This document shows, one piece after another, positions 16,764-25,014 of a DNA stretch of 60,462 nt. A program made the position numbers and the translations under genes. Each line of letters opens with the position of its first letter. Positions within the stretch are counted from its first letter, which is position 1. The notes under the pieces are model-generated. The model did not search any database, was not told where the DNA came from, and saw only the letters and a program-made list of their open reading frames with translations. Source of the DNA: Candidatus Rifleibacteriota bacterium (GTDB lineage: Bacteria; Muiribacteriota; Ozemobacteria; Ozemobacterales; Ozemobacteraceae); the NCBI GenBank assembly GCA_012517355.1, contig JAAYVD010000056.1, positions 1 through 60,462 of the forward strand, read 5' to 3'.

Positions 16764-16800
16764 CATTCCAGGTTCGATTCCGGGTTCGATTCCAGGTCCG
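16764..16800. repeat. short tandem repeat of GGTTCGATTCC
   Basis: The unit (A/G)GGTTCGATTCC(G/A) occurs twice with flanking partial copies, just after the M48 gene. It looks like a tRNA T-arm sequence but has no acceptor, D or anticodon arms, so I treat it as a plain repeat. Confidence 0.6.
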
Positions 16801-16849
16801 GCCCTTTCCCAGGCGGGCCGGAAGGGCGCGGACCGACGCCGGGAGGGGG

Positions 16850-16939
16850 GAGGGCCCCTTCGCGCTGCGACAAGCGGGCGTTTCGCGCCGCCATCCATGG
16901 TGGCCACGGGGAAGCCCTTCCGACATCGTGCCGGTGGGG
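16850..16939 (+). repeat. P1 palindromic element
   Basis: It shows the P1 order: GGGCCCCTTCGCGCTGCG, AAGCGGGCGTTTCGCGCC, GCCATCCATGGTGGC, then CTTCCGACATCGTGCCGG. It sits between the convergent M48 peptidase and pyrI genes, ending at the pyrI stop. Confidence 0.85.
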
Positions 16940-17419
16940 TCAGAACTTCAGGGTGGTCCCCAGCTCGGCCTGGCCGAAATGGCGTTCGCAGTAGTTGCAG
17001 CGGAAGGTCCGGGTCTCGCGGTCCACCAGGTGGAAGCAGGTGCCCGATCCCCGCTCGTGGTTGGTGATACAGTTCGGGTTGGGACAGCCGAGGAGGTCGT
17101 CGATCAGCTCCGGGGCCTCGAGGACGACCTTTTCGGCCACCCGGAAATCGCGCACCCGCTTCACCGTGACCCCCGGCGAGACCAGCGACAGGTGCTGCAG
17201 GAACCGGCGCGGCAGCTCGGCCGCCTGGATCTTGATCAGGTCCTTGCGTCCCAGGCGCCGGCTGGTGCAATGCAGGCCGAGGGTGATGACCACGGTATCG
17301 AGTTCGCGGTGCTGGCGGACCAGGTTCAGGATGCGGATCCCGGTGCCGGTCGGGATGTGGTCGATGACGAACCCGTTCTCGATCTTGGGAATCAGCAGGA
17401 CCTTTTCGGCGGGGCTCAT
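16940..17419 (-). CDS. pyrI: aspartate carbamoyltransferase regulatory subunit
   Basis: This 159-residue protein is the allosteric regulatory chain of aspartate transcarbamoylase, which carries nucleotide sites and docks on PyrB through a zinc domain. The N-terminal allosteric domain has IENGFVIDHIPTGTGIRIL. The zinc domain has four cysteines: CPNPNCITNHE and FRCNYCERHF. The length matches E. coli PyrI (153). The ATG overlaps the pyrB stop by four bases, so the two chains are coupled. The last codons abut a P1 repeat. Confidence 0.96.
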   Translation of the reverse strand: MSPAEKVLLIPKIENGFVIDHIPTGTGIRILNLVRQHRELDTVVITLGLHCTSRRLGRKDLIKIQAAELPRRFLQHLSLVSPGVTVKRVRDFRVAEKVVLEAPELIDDLLGCPNPNCITNHERGSGTCFHLVDRETRTFRCNYCERHFGQAELGTTLKF

Positions 17420-18333
17420 GGCAGACCTCCGAGCAGCAGGGACAGGATGGCCTGGCGCATCGCGAGCCCGTATCCGACCTGGGCAAAGTAGGCGGCGTGC
17501 GGGGTGGCATCGACGTCGGGGGCGATCTCGGTGACCCGCGGCAGCGGGTGCATGACCCGCAGGTGGGCCGGGGCGTTCGCCAGGGCGGCGCGGTCGAGCC
17601 GGTAGGAGTCCTTCACCTTCTCGTATTCGAGGGGGTCGGGGAAGCGCTCGCGCTGGATGCGGGTCATGTAGACGACGTCGCAGGTGCGGACGGCCTCGTC
17701 CAGGCTGGTGGTCTCGCGGGCCGCCACCGGCCGTTCCGCCGCGTCCCGCACATACTCCGGCAGCCGCAGGCTCTCGGGGGACACGAACAGGAATTCGACG
17801 CCGGCGAACCGGGCCAGGGCATGGACCAGGGAATGGACGGTCCGGGAATACTTGAGGTCGCCGACCAGGGCGATGCGCAGTCCGTCGATCCGGCCGAACA
17901 GGTGCTGCAGGGTATACAGGTCGAGCAGGGTCTGGGTGGGATGCTGGTTGGCGCCGTCCCCCGCGTTGATCACCGGCAGGCGCGACACCTCGGCGGCCAG
18001 CCGGGCCGCCCCTTCGCGCGGGTGCCGGATGACGATGGCGTCGCAGTACTGCTCGACCGTTCTGATCGTGTCGGCCAGGGATTCGCCCTTGGCCACCGAG
18101 GTGCCCGCGACCTCGGAGAAGCCGATGGTGCGGCCCCCCAGCCGCAGCATCGCCGCCTCGAAACTCAGGCGGGTGCGGGTGCTGGGTTCGTAGAACAGCA
18201 CGCCGAGCAGGCGGCCCTCCAGCAGCCGGCACCGGCCGGCGGCCGGCAAAGCCTCGATCCGGCCGGCCAGGTCGATGAACTCCCGGATCTGGGCGGGCGA
18301 CAGGTCCTCCACCGAGATCAGGTCACGCTTCAT
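17416..18333 (-). CDS. pyrB: aspartate carbamoyltransferase catalytic subunit
   Basis: This 305-residue enzyme joins carbamoyl phosphate and aspartate, the first committed step of pyrimidine synthesis. It shows FYEPSTRTRLSFEAAMLRLGG (carbamoyl phosphate site), GTSVAKGESLADT (the 80s loop), INAGDGANQHPTQTLLDLYT and HPLPRVTEI (the 240s region). The length equals the family norm. The ATG has GGGAGG upstream. With pyrI it forms a two-gene operon. I see no PyrR site or pyrBI-type attenuator in the short leader. Confidence 0.97.
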   Translation of the reverse strand: MKRDLISVEDLSPAQIREFIDLAGRIEALPAAGRCRLLEGRLLGVLFYEPSTRTRLSFEAAMLRLGGRTIGFSEVAGTSVAKGESLADTIRTVEQYCDAIVIRHPREGAARLAAEVSRLPVINAGDGANQHPTQTLLDLYTLQHLFGRIDGLRIALVGDLKYSRTVHSLVHALARFAGVEFLFVSPESLRLPEYVRDAAERPVAARETTSLDEAVRTCDVVYMTRIQRERFPDPLEYEKVKDSYRLDRAALANAPAHLRVMHPLPRVTEIAPDVDATPHAAYFAQVGYGLAMRQAILSLLLGGLP

Positions 18334-18435
18334 GCCAGGGACCTCCCGGCCGGGGCGATGGACCGAGGCCCAGGGTCGATGCCGATGCTCTGTTCATCGT
18401 TGTCTCCGCGAAGGGCGAGATGGTGGCCGGCGCGA

Positions 18436-18465
18436 ACTATAGCAGAGACGGGCGGCCATTGTCCA
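18436..18465 (-). promoter_or_regulatory. candidate promoter for pyrBI
   Basis: On the minus strand TGGACA (18465-18460) and TATAGT (18441-18436) are 18 bases apart. It overlaps the last codons of the upstream SpoIIE gene and lies about 100 bases before pyrB. Confidence 0.4.
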
Positions 18466-21400
18466 ACCCCGGGGGGCCGGCGGGTGCCGCTTCCAGGACC
18501 GCCATGGTGACGTCGTCTTCCCAGGCCCGTTCCCGGCAGAAGGCCCGCAGGTGGGAAAAGACCCGGTCGAGGAGGGCTTCGGCGCCGAGGCCGGAACTTC
18601 CCTCCAGCAGCCTCTCCAGGGCATCGAACGAGAACCTCCTGCCCTCGGGGTCGGCCGCCTCGACGATGCCGTCGGTGAACAGCACCAGCCGCGAGCCGGG
18701 GGGGAAGGGAACCACCTGGTCGGTGTAGGGCTTGCGGGCCCGGATCCCGAGCGGCAGCCCGGGATGTTCGAGCCGGCGGACGGGCTGGCCGGGAACCACC
18801 AGGAAGGGGAAGACGTGGCCGGCGTTGCTGAAGCGGAGAGTGCCGTCGGGGGCCAGCAGACCCATCTGGCCGGTCATCGCCTTGGTCTTGCGCAGGTGGT
18901 CGCGGAACAGGCCGCCCATGCCCGTGAGAACCGCCGCGGGGGAAGGGGTGCCGGCCCGCACGAGGTGCCCGAAGGCCGACTTGGCCATCGCCACCACCAG
19001 GGCCGCCGACACCCCGTGGCCGGTGACGTCGCCGATGAAGAAGGCCAGGGAGCCGTCAGGGGTCGCCACCGCGTCGAAGTAGTCGCCGCCGACCTCCTGG
19101 GTGGTGCGGCTCCGGCCCCGGAAGGCGCCCGCCGCCCCGCTCACCGGTCCGGCCGGGAACAGCCGGGCCTGGATGACGCTGGCGACCTCCAGTTCCTCCA
19201 TGGTTTCCAGCGTCTGGTTGAAGGCGGTGGCCAGGTCGCCCCATTCGTCGCCGGTGCCGACGGTGATGCGATGGTCGAAGGCCCGGGCTTCCATGGCCTG
19301 CACCCCGGCCATCAGCGCCCGGGCGGGGACCAGCACCCCCTCGCGCAGCCGCCAGGCGATCACCAGCAGCAGCACCGACAGCAGGGCCAGCGCCCCCGCC
19401 AGTTGCCCGCGGATGCCGGCCACGCGGTCGGCCAGGGGGGCATAGGGCTCGACCGCGAACAGGAAGTAGTTGGCCATGTTCCGGCAGGCGAAGGCGGCCA
19501 CCAGCACCCGCTCACCGGCCAGGGTGGTGACCCCACCGCGCAGCAGCCGGGGCGGTTCCAGCCGGTTGCCCCAGGAGGCCAGCAGCGGGGGCCGTTCCCC
19601 CGCGGGGAAGGCGAACCCGGCCTGGGAACTCTGCGCGTAGAACCGGATCCGGGCCCCCGCCATCCCCTCCGCCTGCAGGGGCCCGTTCGCGAACAGGTCG
19701 CGCAGGAAGGCCATTTCCACCCCCATCATGTGCTGGACCCCATACAGGCCGTAGGCCCCGTGCCCATCGGGGCCCTCCAGGACATCGACGTACATCTGCA
19801 GCCCGTTCTTCCCGGAGCCGGCCGCTGAGAACTGCCCGAGCATGGAGAGCATCCGCTTCATCAGGTCGCCTCCCGCGGTTTCGAACAGGCCGCCGTACAG
19901 CAGGGAGGCGGTGTCCTCCTCCTGCGAGCCGGGCGGCGGGGGGAGCCCGAGGACGTCCTGGTTGTAGCGGTTCACCAGCGACTTGCCGAGGTTGGCCATG
20001 ATCTTCGTCAGGTCGTCCGCGCTGTTCACCCGGAACGACCACAGGTCCTCGATGCACGCTGCGTCGGTGGAGATCCTCATCATCACTTCGGTTTCGTAGG
20101 GGAGCGGGAAGCGCCCCACTTCGAGGGAATCCTGCAAGGCCTGCCGGCGCCGCTCCCGGGGCAGCAGGGAAAATGGCCGATAGAACGGCCCCATGTGGGA
20201 GAACCGGCGCAAGATGGCCCCCGCCGTGCTGATGACGAAGCAGTTGTCGAACTTGCACGACAGTTCCATGACCGCCAGCTCATCGAGCAGCCGATCGAGG
20301 CTGTGGTGATCGTGCTCGAAGGCCCCGATGACCCGACGGAACTCCGCCTGGCGCTGGCGCAGGACGACGGGAAACCGGTTGTCGACATGGATCAGGGCCT
20401 GACCGAGCCGCTCCAGTTCACCTGCTTCGAGCGAGGCGGTCAGGGTGTCGGTGAACCGGGTCCAGAACAGGAGCGTGACGAGGAGGGGAATACCGGCGGC
20501 CAACCCGAGAGAGGCGGGCAGGAAGCCGGCAAGCGGGAGACGGCGGCCGGTGTCCCCCACCCCGCGCCAGACGGCGATCGGCAGCCACAGGCACAACAGC
20601 CCCAGGCTGGCGGCCGGCAGAACGGGGGCGGCGGGGGGCACGATCCCGATCGCCAGGGTCGGCCCGGCGGTCGGGATGGCCAGGGCCAGCGAGCCGTCGG
20701 CCAGCCGGACCGGCTCCCCGCTGCGGACCGCGGCGCGGGCCAGGCGCCGGGCGCCGGCGAGGGACAGGCCGGCCGGGAGCCGGCTCTGCCGGGCTTCCTG
20801 GCGATTGAGGAAGCCGACCCGCCAGCCCTCCCGGCGCAGGCCCAGCAGCGAGAGTTGCATCAGGAGGTCGGGGGGAACCCGCCGCAGGTCGACGAGCAGC
20901 ATCAGGTGGTCGACGCATCCCTCCGGCACGTCGGTGCCGGGCGCCGCGACGCGGTATCCGACCCAGGTCGGGTGGAAGTAGAGGAAGATCTCCCGGTAGG
21001 CCGGGTGGTGGACGCCGAACCGGTCGAGTTCGTGGCTGTCGCCTTTTTCGATGAGGGCGGGCCAGGGGGCTCCCGGCAGGGGGCTCTGCCAGAGGACGGC
21101 GCCGTGGCGGTCGAACAGGGAGAGGGAACAATGGCCTCCGCGCAGGCCGGGCAGGAGGCGGGCCAGTTGGCCGAACCACCGGTCGGCCCCTCGGCGATGC
21201 GCGAAACTGCCGTTTCCCACCTCCATCCGTGACGGCAAAGGGGAAGCCCTTCCGGCATCCTGTCGGTCGGGTCCGCGGAGGATGCGCCATCCTGGCGCCC
21301 GCGGCCCACTTCCGACATCCTGTCGGTCGGGCCGGAGCGCCTTCCCGTGAAGGCGGGGCAGGAGGTTCCGCGCCAGGCGGCCGAAGGCGGGCACCAGGTT

Positions 21401-21550
21401 CGCGTCGGCCAGGGCCGTCTCCAGGCGGGTCGCCAGGTGGCGGCGCGCCTGCTCCTGGGCCTGCCGGGCCTGCCATCCCGCCCACCACCAGCTGGCGGCC
21501 AGCTGCAGCGCGGCCAGGACGAGGAGCCCGCCGAGGCGTCGCGCGCTCAT
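18437..21550 (-). CDS. SpoIIE-family protein phosphatase, membrane sensor type (contains P1 insert)
   Basis: This 1037-residue protein has an N-terminal transmembrane helix (about 7-27), a large extracytoplasmic region, a second hydrophobic segment near 310-370, another near 715-740 followed by a HAMP-like linker, and a C-terminal PP2C/SpoIIE domain. Metal-binding acids are in GGDYFDAVA, FIGDVTGHGVSAAL, LVLFTDGIVEAAD and WEDDVTMAVLEA. Such proteins usually dephosphorylate anti-anti-sigma (STAS) proteins. Residues about 70-121 are encoded by a P1 repeat that keeps the frame open. Its ATG overlaps the stop of the second SpoIIE gene by four bases. No STAS or anti-sigma kinase partner lies nearby. 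Confidence 0.88.
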   Translation of the reverse strand: MSARRLGGLLVLAALQLAASWWWAGWQARQAQEQARRHLATRLETALADANLVPAFGRLARNLLPRLHGKALRPDRQDVGSGPRAPGWRILRGPDRQDAGRASPLPSRMEVGNGSFAHRRGADRWFGQLARLLPGLRGGHCSLSLFDRHGAVLWQSPLPGAPWPALIEKGDSHELDRFGVHHPAYREIFLYFHPTWVGYRVAAPGTDVPEGCVDHLMLLVDLRRVPPDLLMQLSLLGLRREGWRVGFLNRQEARQSRLPAGLSLAGARRLARAAVRSGEPVRLADGSLALAIPTAGPTLAIGIVPPAAPVLPAASLGLLCLWLPIAVWRGVGDTGRRLPLAGFLPASLGLAAGIPLLVTLLFWTRFTDTLTASLEAGELERLGQALIHVDNRFPVVLRQRQAEFRRVIGAFEHDHHSLDRLLDELAVMELSCKFDNCFVISTAGAILRRFSHMGPFYRPFSLLPRERRRQALQDSLEVGRFPLPYETEVMMRISTDAACIEDLWSFRVNSADDLTKIMANLGKSLVNRYNQDVLGLPPPPGSQEEDTASLLYGGLFETAGGDLMKRMLSMLGQFSAAGSGKNGLQMYVDVLEGPDGHGAYGLYGVQHMMGVEMAFLRDLFANGPLQAEGMAGARIRFYAQSSQAGFAFPAGERPPLLASWGNRLEPPRLLRGGVTTLAGERVLVAAFACRNMANYFLFAVEPYAPLADRVAGIRGQLAGALALLSVLLLVIAWRLREGVLVPARALMAGVQAMEARAFDHRITVGTGDEWGDLATAFNQTLETMEELEVASVIQARLFPAGPVSGAAGAFRGRSRTTQEVGGDYFDAVATPDGSLAFFIGDVTGHGVSAALVVAMAKSAFGHLVRAGTPSPAAVLTGMGGLFRDHLRKTKAMTGQMGLLAPDGTLRFSNAGHVFPFLVVPGQPVRRLEHPGLPLGIRARKPYTDQVVPFPPGSRLVLFTDGIVEAADPEGRRFSFDALERLLEGSSGLGAEALLDRVFSHLRAFCRERAWEDDVTMAVLEAAPAGPPGLDNGRPSLL
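21188..21333 (+). repeat. P1 palindromic element inside the first SpoIIE gene
   Basis: It contains GATGCGCGAAACTGCCGTTT, CCATCCGTGACGGCAAAGGGG and two tandem 3' halves (TTCCGGCATCCTGTCGG and TTCCGACATCCTGTCGG). Read on the minus strand it adds about 50 residues, including PDRQDAGRASPLPSRMEVG, between the N-terminal helix region and the sensor. No stop codon arises in this frame. Confidence 0.85.
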
Positions 21551-24500
21551 GCGCCCTCTCCGATGTCGAGCAGCACGAGGGTCTGATCATCCTCGGGCGT
21601 GGACTGGCCAGCCCAGTCCTCGCACCGGCGCAGGAGTTCGCGGATGGCCTCCTCGGGCCGGCGGTCGCGCAGGTCCCGCGCAGCCTGGGCGAAACGGTCG
21701 TAGCCGAAGGGCTCGGCGGCGGCGTCGTGGGCCTCGATCAGGCCGTCGGTGTAGAGATACAGGCGCCCCCCGGCGGAAAACTCCAGGGTTCCCCCCTGGT
21801 ACCGGGCATTTTTGCGGGCCCCGAGCGGGTAGCCGGGCACCCCGGCGGCCACCGTTTCCCCGGAGGCCAGAACCGCCAACGGGTAGTTGTGTCCCGCGCA
21901 GGCGTAGCGCACCGCCCGGCGGCCGGGATCGAACAAGCCGACCCAGAGCGACATCGGCTTGGCGCGGCCGGCCTGGTCGAGCAACCCCTGGTTCATCGCG
22001 GCCAGGATGGCGGCCGGGTCGGCCAGTGGGGCGGCCATGGCCAGCAGCGCCTTGGCCGAGGCCCCGACCAGGGCGGCGGCGATCCCGTGGCCGGCCACAT
22101 CACCGATGGCCAGCACGACCGTGCCGTCCGGGCGCAGGAACCAGTCATGGTGGTCGCCCCCGAGGTCGGTGGCGGTGCGACAGGCGCCCGCCAGCCGCCA
22201 GCCCGGCCCGGCCAGCCCTTCCCCCGGCCAGAGGGCTTCCTGCACCGAGCGGGCGACCTGCAGTTCCTCCAGGCGGGTCATGACCTGGTTGAACCGGTCG
22301 GCGACGGTGGCCAGCTCGGCCAGCCGGCCGGACACCACCTGGTGCCGGAACTCGCGGCGGCGGAGGGCTTCCAGCCCGCGTTGCAGACCGGTGATGGGGG
22401 TGAGCAGGAACCCGGAGGTGAGCGCGGCGACGGCGCCCGCGAACAGCAGCATGAGGACGGCCAAAAACCCCGCCTGCACCGTGAGTTCGCGGGTGGCGGC
22501 CTGGATCGTCCGGTACGGCCGGGCCAACATCAGGACGTAGCCGTCGAGCAGGGTTCCCCGCACCGCGCTGAGCAGCCAGGTCTCGCGGCCGACGCGCGCC
22601 ACCTCGTGCTGGGGAAGGCCGGTCGAGGCGGCCAGGTCGCGCAGCCGGCGCAGGGTGTGGTCGAGGCCGGCGGCGCGGCGGGGAAAGGCCGGCCACTGGC
22701 CTCCGGGGATGAGGGGCAGGGCGGCCAGTCGGACGGCGTCGGCCGACCGGGCGGGCCATTCCCGCAGCAGCCGTCGCAGGTAGCGGATCTGGCCGATGCG
22801 GGCCTGGTGGACGCAGAACAGGATGGCGCGGAAGGGGTCGGAGGCGGCGGCCCCGGCGGCCGGCGAGTCGGCGCGGGTGGCGGGAGAGGGGGCGGGGGAG
22901 GTGGCGGGGGAAGTGGGCGAACCGGCAGGGAAAGCAGGCGCGGGGCTGGAGGAACCGGACGGACCTGGCGAACCCTCGGCAGCAGCAGCCAAGGGAGCGG
23001 GGAAACCGGACGGACCTGGCGAACCCGCGGCGCCGGCAGGCAAGGGGACGGGGTTGGCGAGCAGGCCGGGAGAACCGGCAGGCGAGGTGCCACGGAAGGC
23101 GGGTGGGGAACTTGCCACAGCCGCCTTGGGCACGGGTTGGGACAGGAGGTCGAAATAGGTGAACATGGCATCCGGCCCGACCTGGTTCTTCTGGAACCGC
23201 CCCCGTTGGCTGAACCACTCGTAGGGCTTGTGGGTCTCGGCCACGATGCCCGCCATGGTGTTTCCCGTGCTGCCGGAGGGCCTTTCGAAACGGCCGTTGC
23301 AGGAGCGCAGGATGTTGCCGGCCAGGAGGCGGATGACCTCGGGGGCTTTGCCCTGGTCCGGGTTTGGGGCCTGGCCGGCCTGCCCACGGGCCCGGCGCGA
23401 ACCGGGCGTGGCGCGCCGCCTTCCGCGGCGGTCGGGGGGTGTTTCCGACCGCGTGTCGGCCGGCTCCGGCCCATCGCCCTGATAGAAGGCGGGGTTCCCC
23501 TCCTGGTCGGTGAGCGCGAGCTGGCTGACCAGGTGCCGCTGGCGTCGCGCGAAGGCGGCCAGGGGCCGGAGCAGGCGGGGGGCCTCGGCCAGGGGCGCGT
23601 CGGCAAGGGCCGCGAGGGCCTGCCGGTATCGGCGCAGGAGGGGGGCGTATTCCGAGGACAGGTCCTGGTCGATGCGCATCAGCGATTCGAGGTGGGCCTC
23701 CTTGAACTGCTCGACCAGCAGGTGCTCGCGGTTGTCCCGGTCGATCAGGACGGTGGCCAGGAAGACGGCCAGGGGAATGCCGCCCCCGACCAGGAACTGC
23801 AGCACCAGGCGCGTGCGGAGCGACCGGAGGGGCGACAGCAGCCAGCCCAGGGCCAGGACCGCGACCGCCCCGCTGGCCAGGCGGGCCCGCCAGGAGCGGT
23901 AGGAGGTGGCCGGGACCGGAGCCTGCCGGGCGAGCCCGAACAGCACCGATCCGTTGGCGGCCAGGTGCAGGACCAGCGGCCGGCCCTCGAAGGCGGTCAC
24001 CGGTTGGCCGGGCGACAGCTCCTGCAGCAGGCGGGCGAGCGAGGCGGGGAAGGAGGTGCCCGGCGGGCGCAAGGTTCCCGGCTCGACCGGGTCGATCCAC
24101 CCCACCTGGAACCGGCTCCCCGTCAGGGCGGCGGTGCGGGCCACCGCCCGGTCGAGCGTGGCCGTGGGGGTGGTGGCCGCCCGGTGAAGGAAAACCACGA
24201 AATGCCCGGTCACCCGGCCCATCCGGTCGCGCAGGGTCCAGCAGCCTCCCCAGGTGCGGCGGTCGCCGTTCAGCAGGTCGACCAGCAGCCCGGGCGAGGC
24301 CCGCATCAGGTCAGGGGCCTGGGGGTTGCCGGCGAACCCCTGGATGATCTTGGCGGGAACCCGGGCCCGGGCATCGAGGACGGCCTGCAGGAACCGTTGC
24401 GAAGCCACCTGCATGGCGGTGGGGCGGCCGGGCACCGCCACCCTCTTTCCGTCCGCGTCGTAGAGGAAGAGGTCGAAGACGCCGGGCCAGCCGCGATGCA

Positions 24501-24786
24501 GTTCCTGCACCCGGCGGGCAAACCGCCGGGGGCTCCAGGCCAGGGTCGCCAGCCGGTCGAACAGGGTGGTGAACGCGGTCGCCAGGTCGCCGCGGGCGGC
24601 GGTCTGGGTCAGGATCTCCCGCAGGGTCTGGACCTCGGCCTGGTGCGCGGCGGCGCCCGCCGTCTCCTCGAAGTGGGCCAGCAGCCCAAGCCCGAGCAGG
24701 AGGGGAACGCCGAGAAAGACGGCGGCCTGGACCAGCCAGGAACCTGGCCGGAACGGGGCGGGCGGGGTCGCGCCGGAAGGGGCCAT
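21547..24786 (-). CDS. SpoIIE-family protein phosphatase, membrane sensor type (contains P1 insert)
   Basis: This 1079-residue paralogue of its downstream neighbour has an N-terminal transmembrane helix (about 18-38), an extracytoplasmic sensor, further hydrophobic segments (about 310-330, 345-362, 760-785), a HAMP-like segment and a C-terminal SpoIIE phosphatase. Key motifs are GGDHHDWF, AIGDVAGHGIAAAL, YLYTDGLIEAHD and EDDQTLVLL. Residues near 440-466 come from a P1 repeat, and about 560-650 is a long Pro/Ser/Ala/Gly linker with PSPATS-like runs. It probably acts on a STAS-domain switch protein. The ATG at 24786 lacks a clear ribosome site. Confidence 0.88.
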   Translation of the reverse strand: MAPSGATPPAPFRPGSWLVQAAVFLGVPLLLGLGLLAHFEETAGAAAHQAEVQTLREILTQTAARGDLATAFTTLFDRLATLAWSPRRFARRVQELHRGWPGVFDLFLYDADGKRVAVPGRPTAMQVASQRFLQAVLDARARVPAKIIQGFAGNPQAPDLMRASPGLLVDLLNGDRRTWGGCWTLRDRMGRVTGHFVVFLHRAATTPTATLDRAVARTAALTGSRFQVGWIDPVEPGTLRPPGTSFPASLARLLQELSPGQPVTAFEGRPLVLHLAANGSVLFGLARQAPVPATSYRSWRARLASGAVAVLALGWLLSPLRSLRTRLVLQFLVGGGIPLAVFLATVLIDRDNREHLLVEQFKEAHLESLMRIDQDLSSEYAPLLRRYRQALAALADAPLAEAPRLLRPLAAFARRQRHLVSQLALTDQEGNPAFYQGDGPEPADTRSETPPDRRGRRRATPGSRRARGQAGQAPNPDQGKAPEVIRLLAGNILRSCNGRFERPSGSTGNTMAGIVAETHKPYEWFSQRGRFQKNQVGPDAMFTYFDLLSQPVPKAAVASSPPAFRGTSPAGSPGLLANPVPLPAGAAGSPGPSGFPAPLAAAAEGSPGPSGSSSPAPAFPAGSPTSPATSPAPSPATRADSPAAGAAASDPFRAILFCVHQARIGQIRYLRRLLREWPARSADAVRLAALPLIPGGQWPAFPRRAAGLDHTLRRLRDLAASTGLPQHEVARVGRETWLLSAVRGTLLDGYVLMLARPYRTIQAATRELTVQAGFLAVLMLLFAGAVAALTSGFLLTPITGLQRGLEALRRREFRHQVVSGRLAELATVADRFNQVMTRLEELQVARSVQEALWPGEGLAGPGWRLAGACRTATDLGGDHHDWFLRPDGTVVLAIGDVAGHGIAAALVGASAKALLAMAAPLADPAAILAAMNQGLLDQAGRAKPMSLWVGLFDPGRRAVRYACAGHNYPLAVLASGETVAAGVPGYPLGARKNARYQGGTLEFSAGGRLYLYTDGLIEAHDAAAEPFGYDRFAQAARDLRDRRPEEAIRELLRRCEDWAGQSTPEDDQTLVLLDIGEGA
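22855..23115. repeat. low-complexity GC-rich tract encoding Pro/Ser/Gly/Ala linker
   Basis: Irregular repeats such as AACCGGACGGACCTGGCGAACC occur twice (about 22957 and 23004), within runs of GGCGGG and GGGGGA. They encode SPGPSG-type repeats in the second SpoIIE protein. The copy number may vary between strains. Confidence 0.7.
23389..23467 (+). repeat. P1 palindromic element inside the second SpoIIE gene
   Basis: A diverged copy: GCGCGAACCGGGCGTGGCGCGCC, GCCTTCCGCGGCGG, TTTCCGACCGCGTGTCGG. On the minus strand it encodes PADTRSETPPDRRGRRRATP, in the same reading frame as the copies in the other SpoIIE gene and in the dehydratase gene. Confidence 0.75.
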
Positions 24787-24890
24787 CGCCGCGGGCGTCC
24801 TCCTCCTCTCCCCGGCATTCGTGTCGTTCCATGATAGTCCAGCGGCGGGCGAATCTCCAGTGCACCTCTGGGAGGATCAGGGAAGGCAAA

Positions 24891-24978
24891 CCCGACCGGC
24901 ACGATGTCGGCCATCTCTCCTTCCACCGCCACGGCTGGCCGTGCGAAACGCCGGTTTCGCACGACGCAAAGGACTCTC
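24891..24978 (-). repeat. P1 palindromic element, reverse orientation
   Basis: Read on the minus strand it gives CCTTTGCGTCGTGCGAAACC, GGCGTTTCGCACG, GCCAGCCGTGGCGG and GGCCGACATCGTGCCGG, the P1 order. It lies between trpB and the second SpoIIE gene and is the only clear copy in this orientation. The rest of 24787-25014 shows nothing else. Confidence 0.8.
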
Positions 24979-25014
24979 CGCTTCCCTGCCCGTAGCGGGC
25001 GGCTGTCTCCCCGG

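Noticed and set aside
16764-16800. Possible tRNA T-arm (GGTTCGATTCC)
   Set aside because: No acceptor stem, anticodon arm or CCA lies at tRNA distances; the motif simply repeats in tandem.
21229-24834. A plus-strand open frame of 1201 residues across the second SpoIIE gene
   Set aside because: It is an antisense shadow with no ribosome site; the phosphatase motifs lie on the minus strand.
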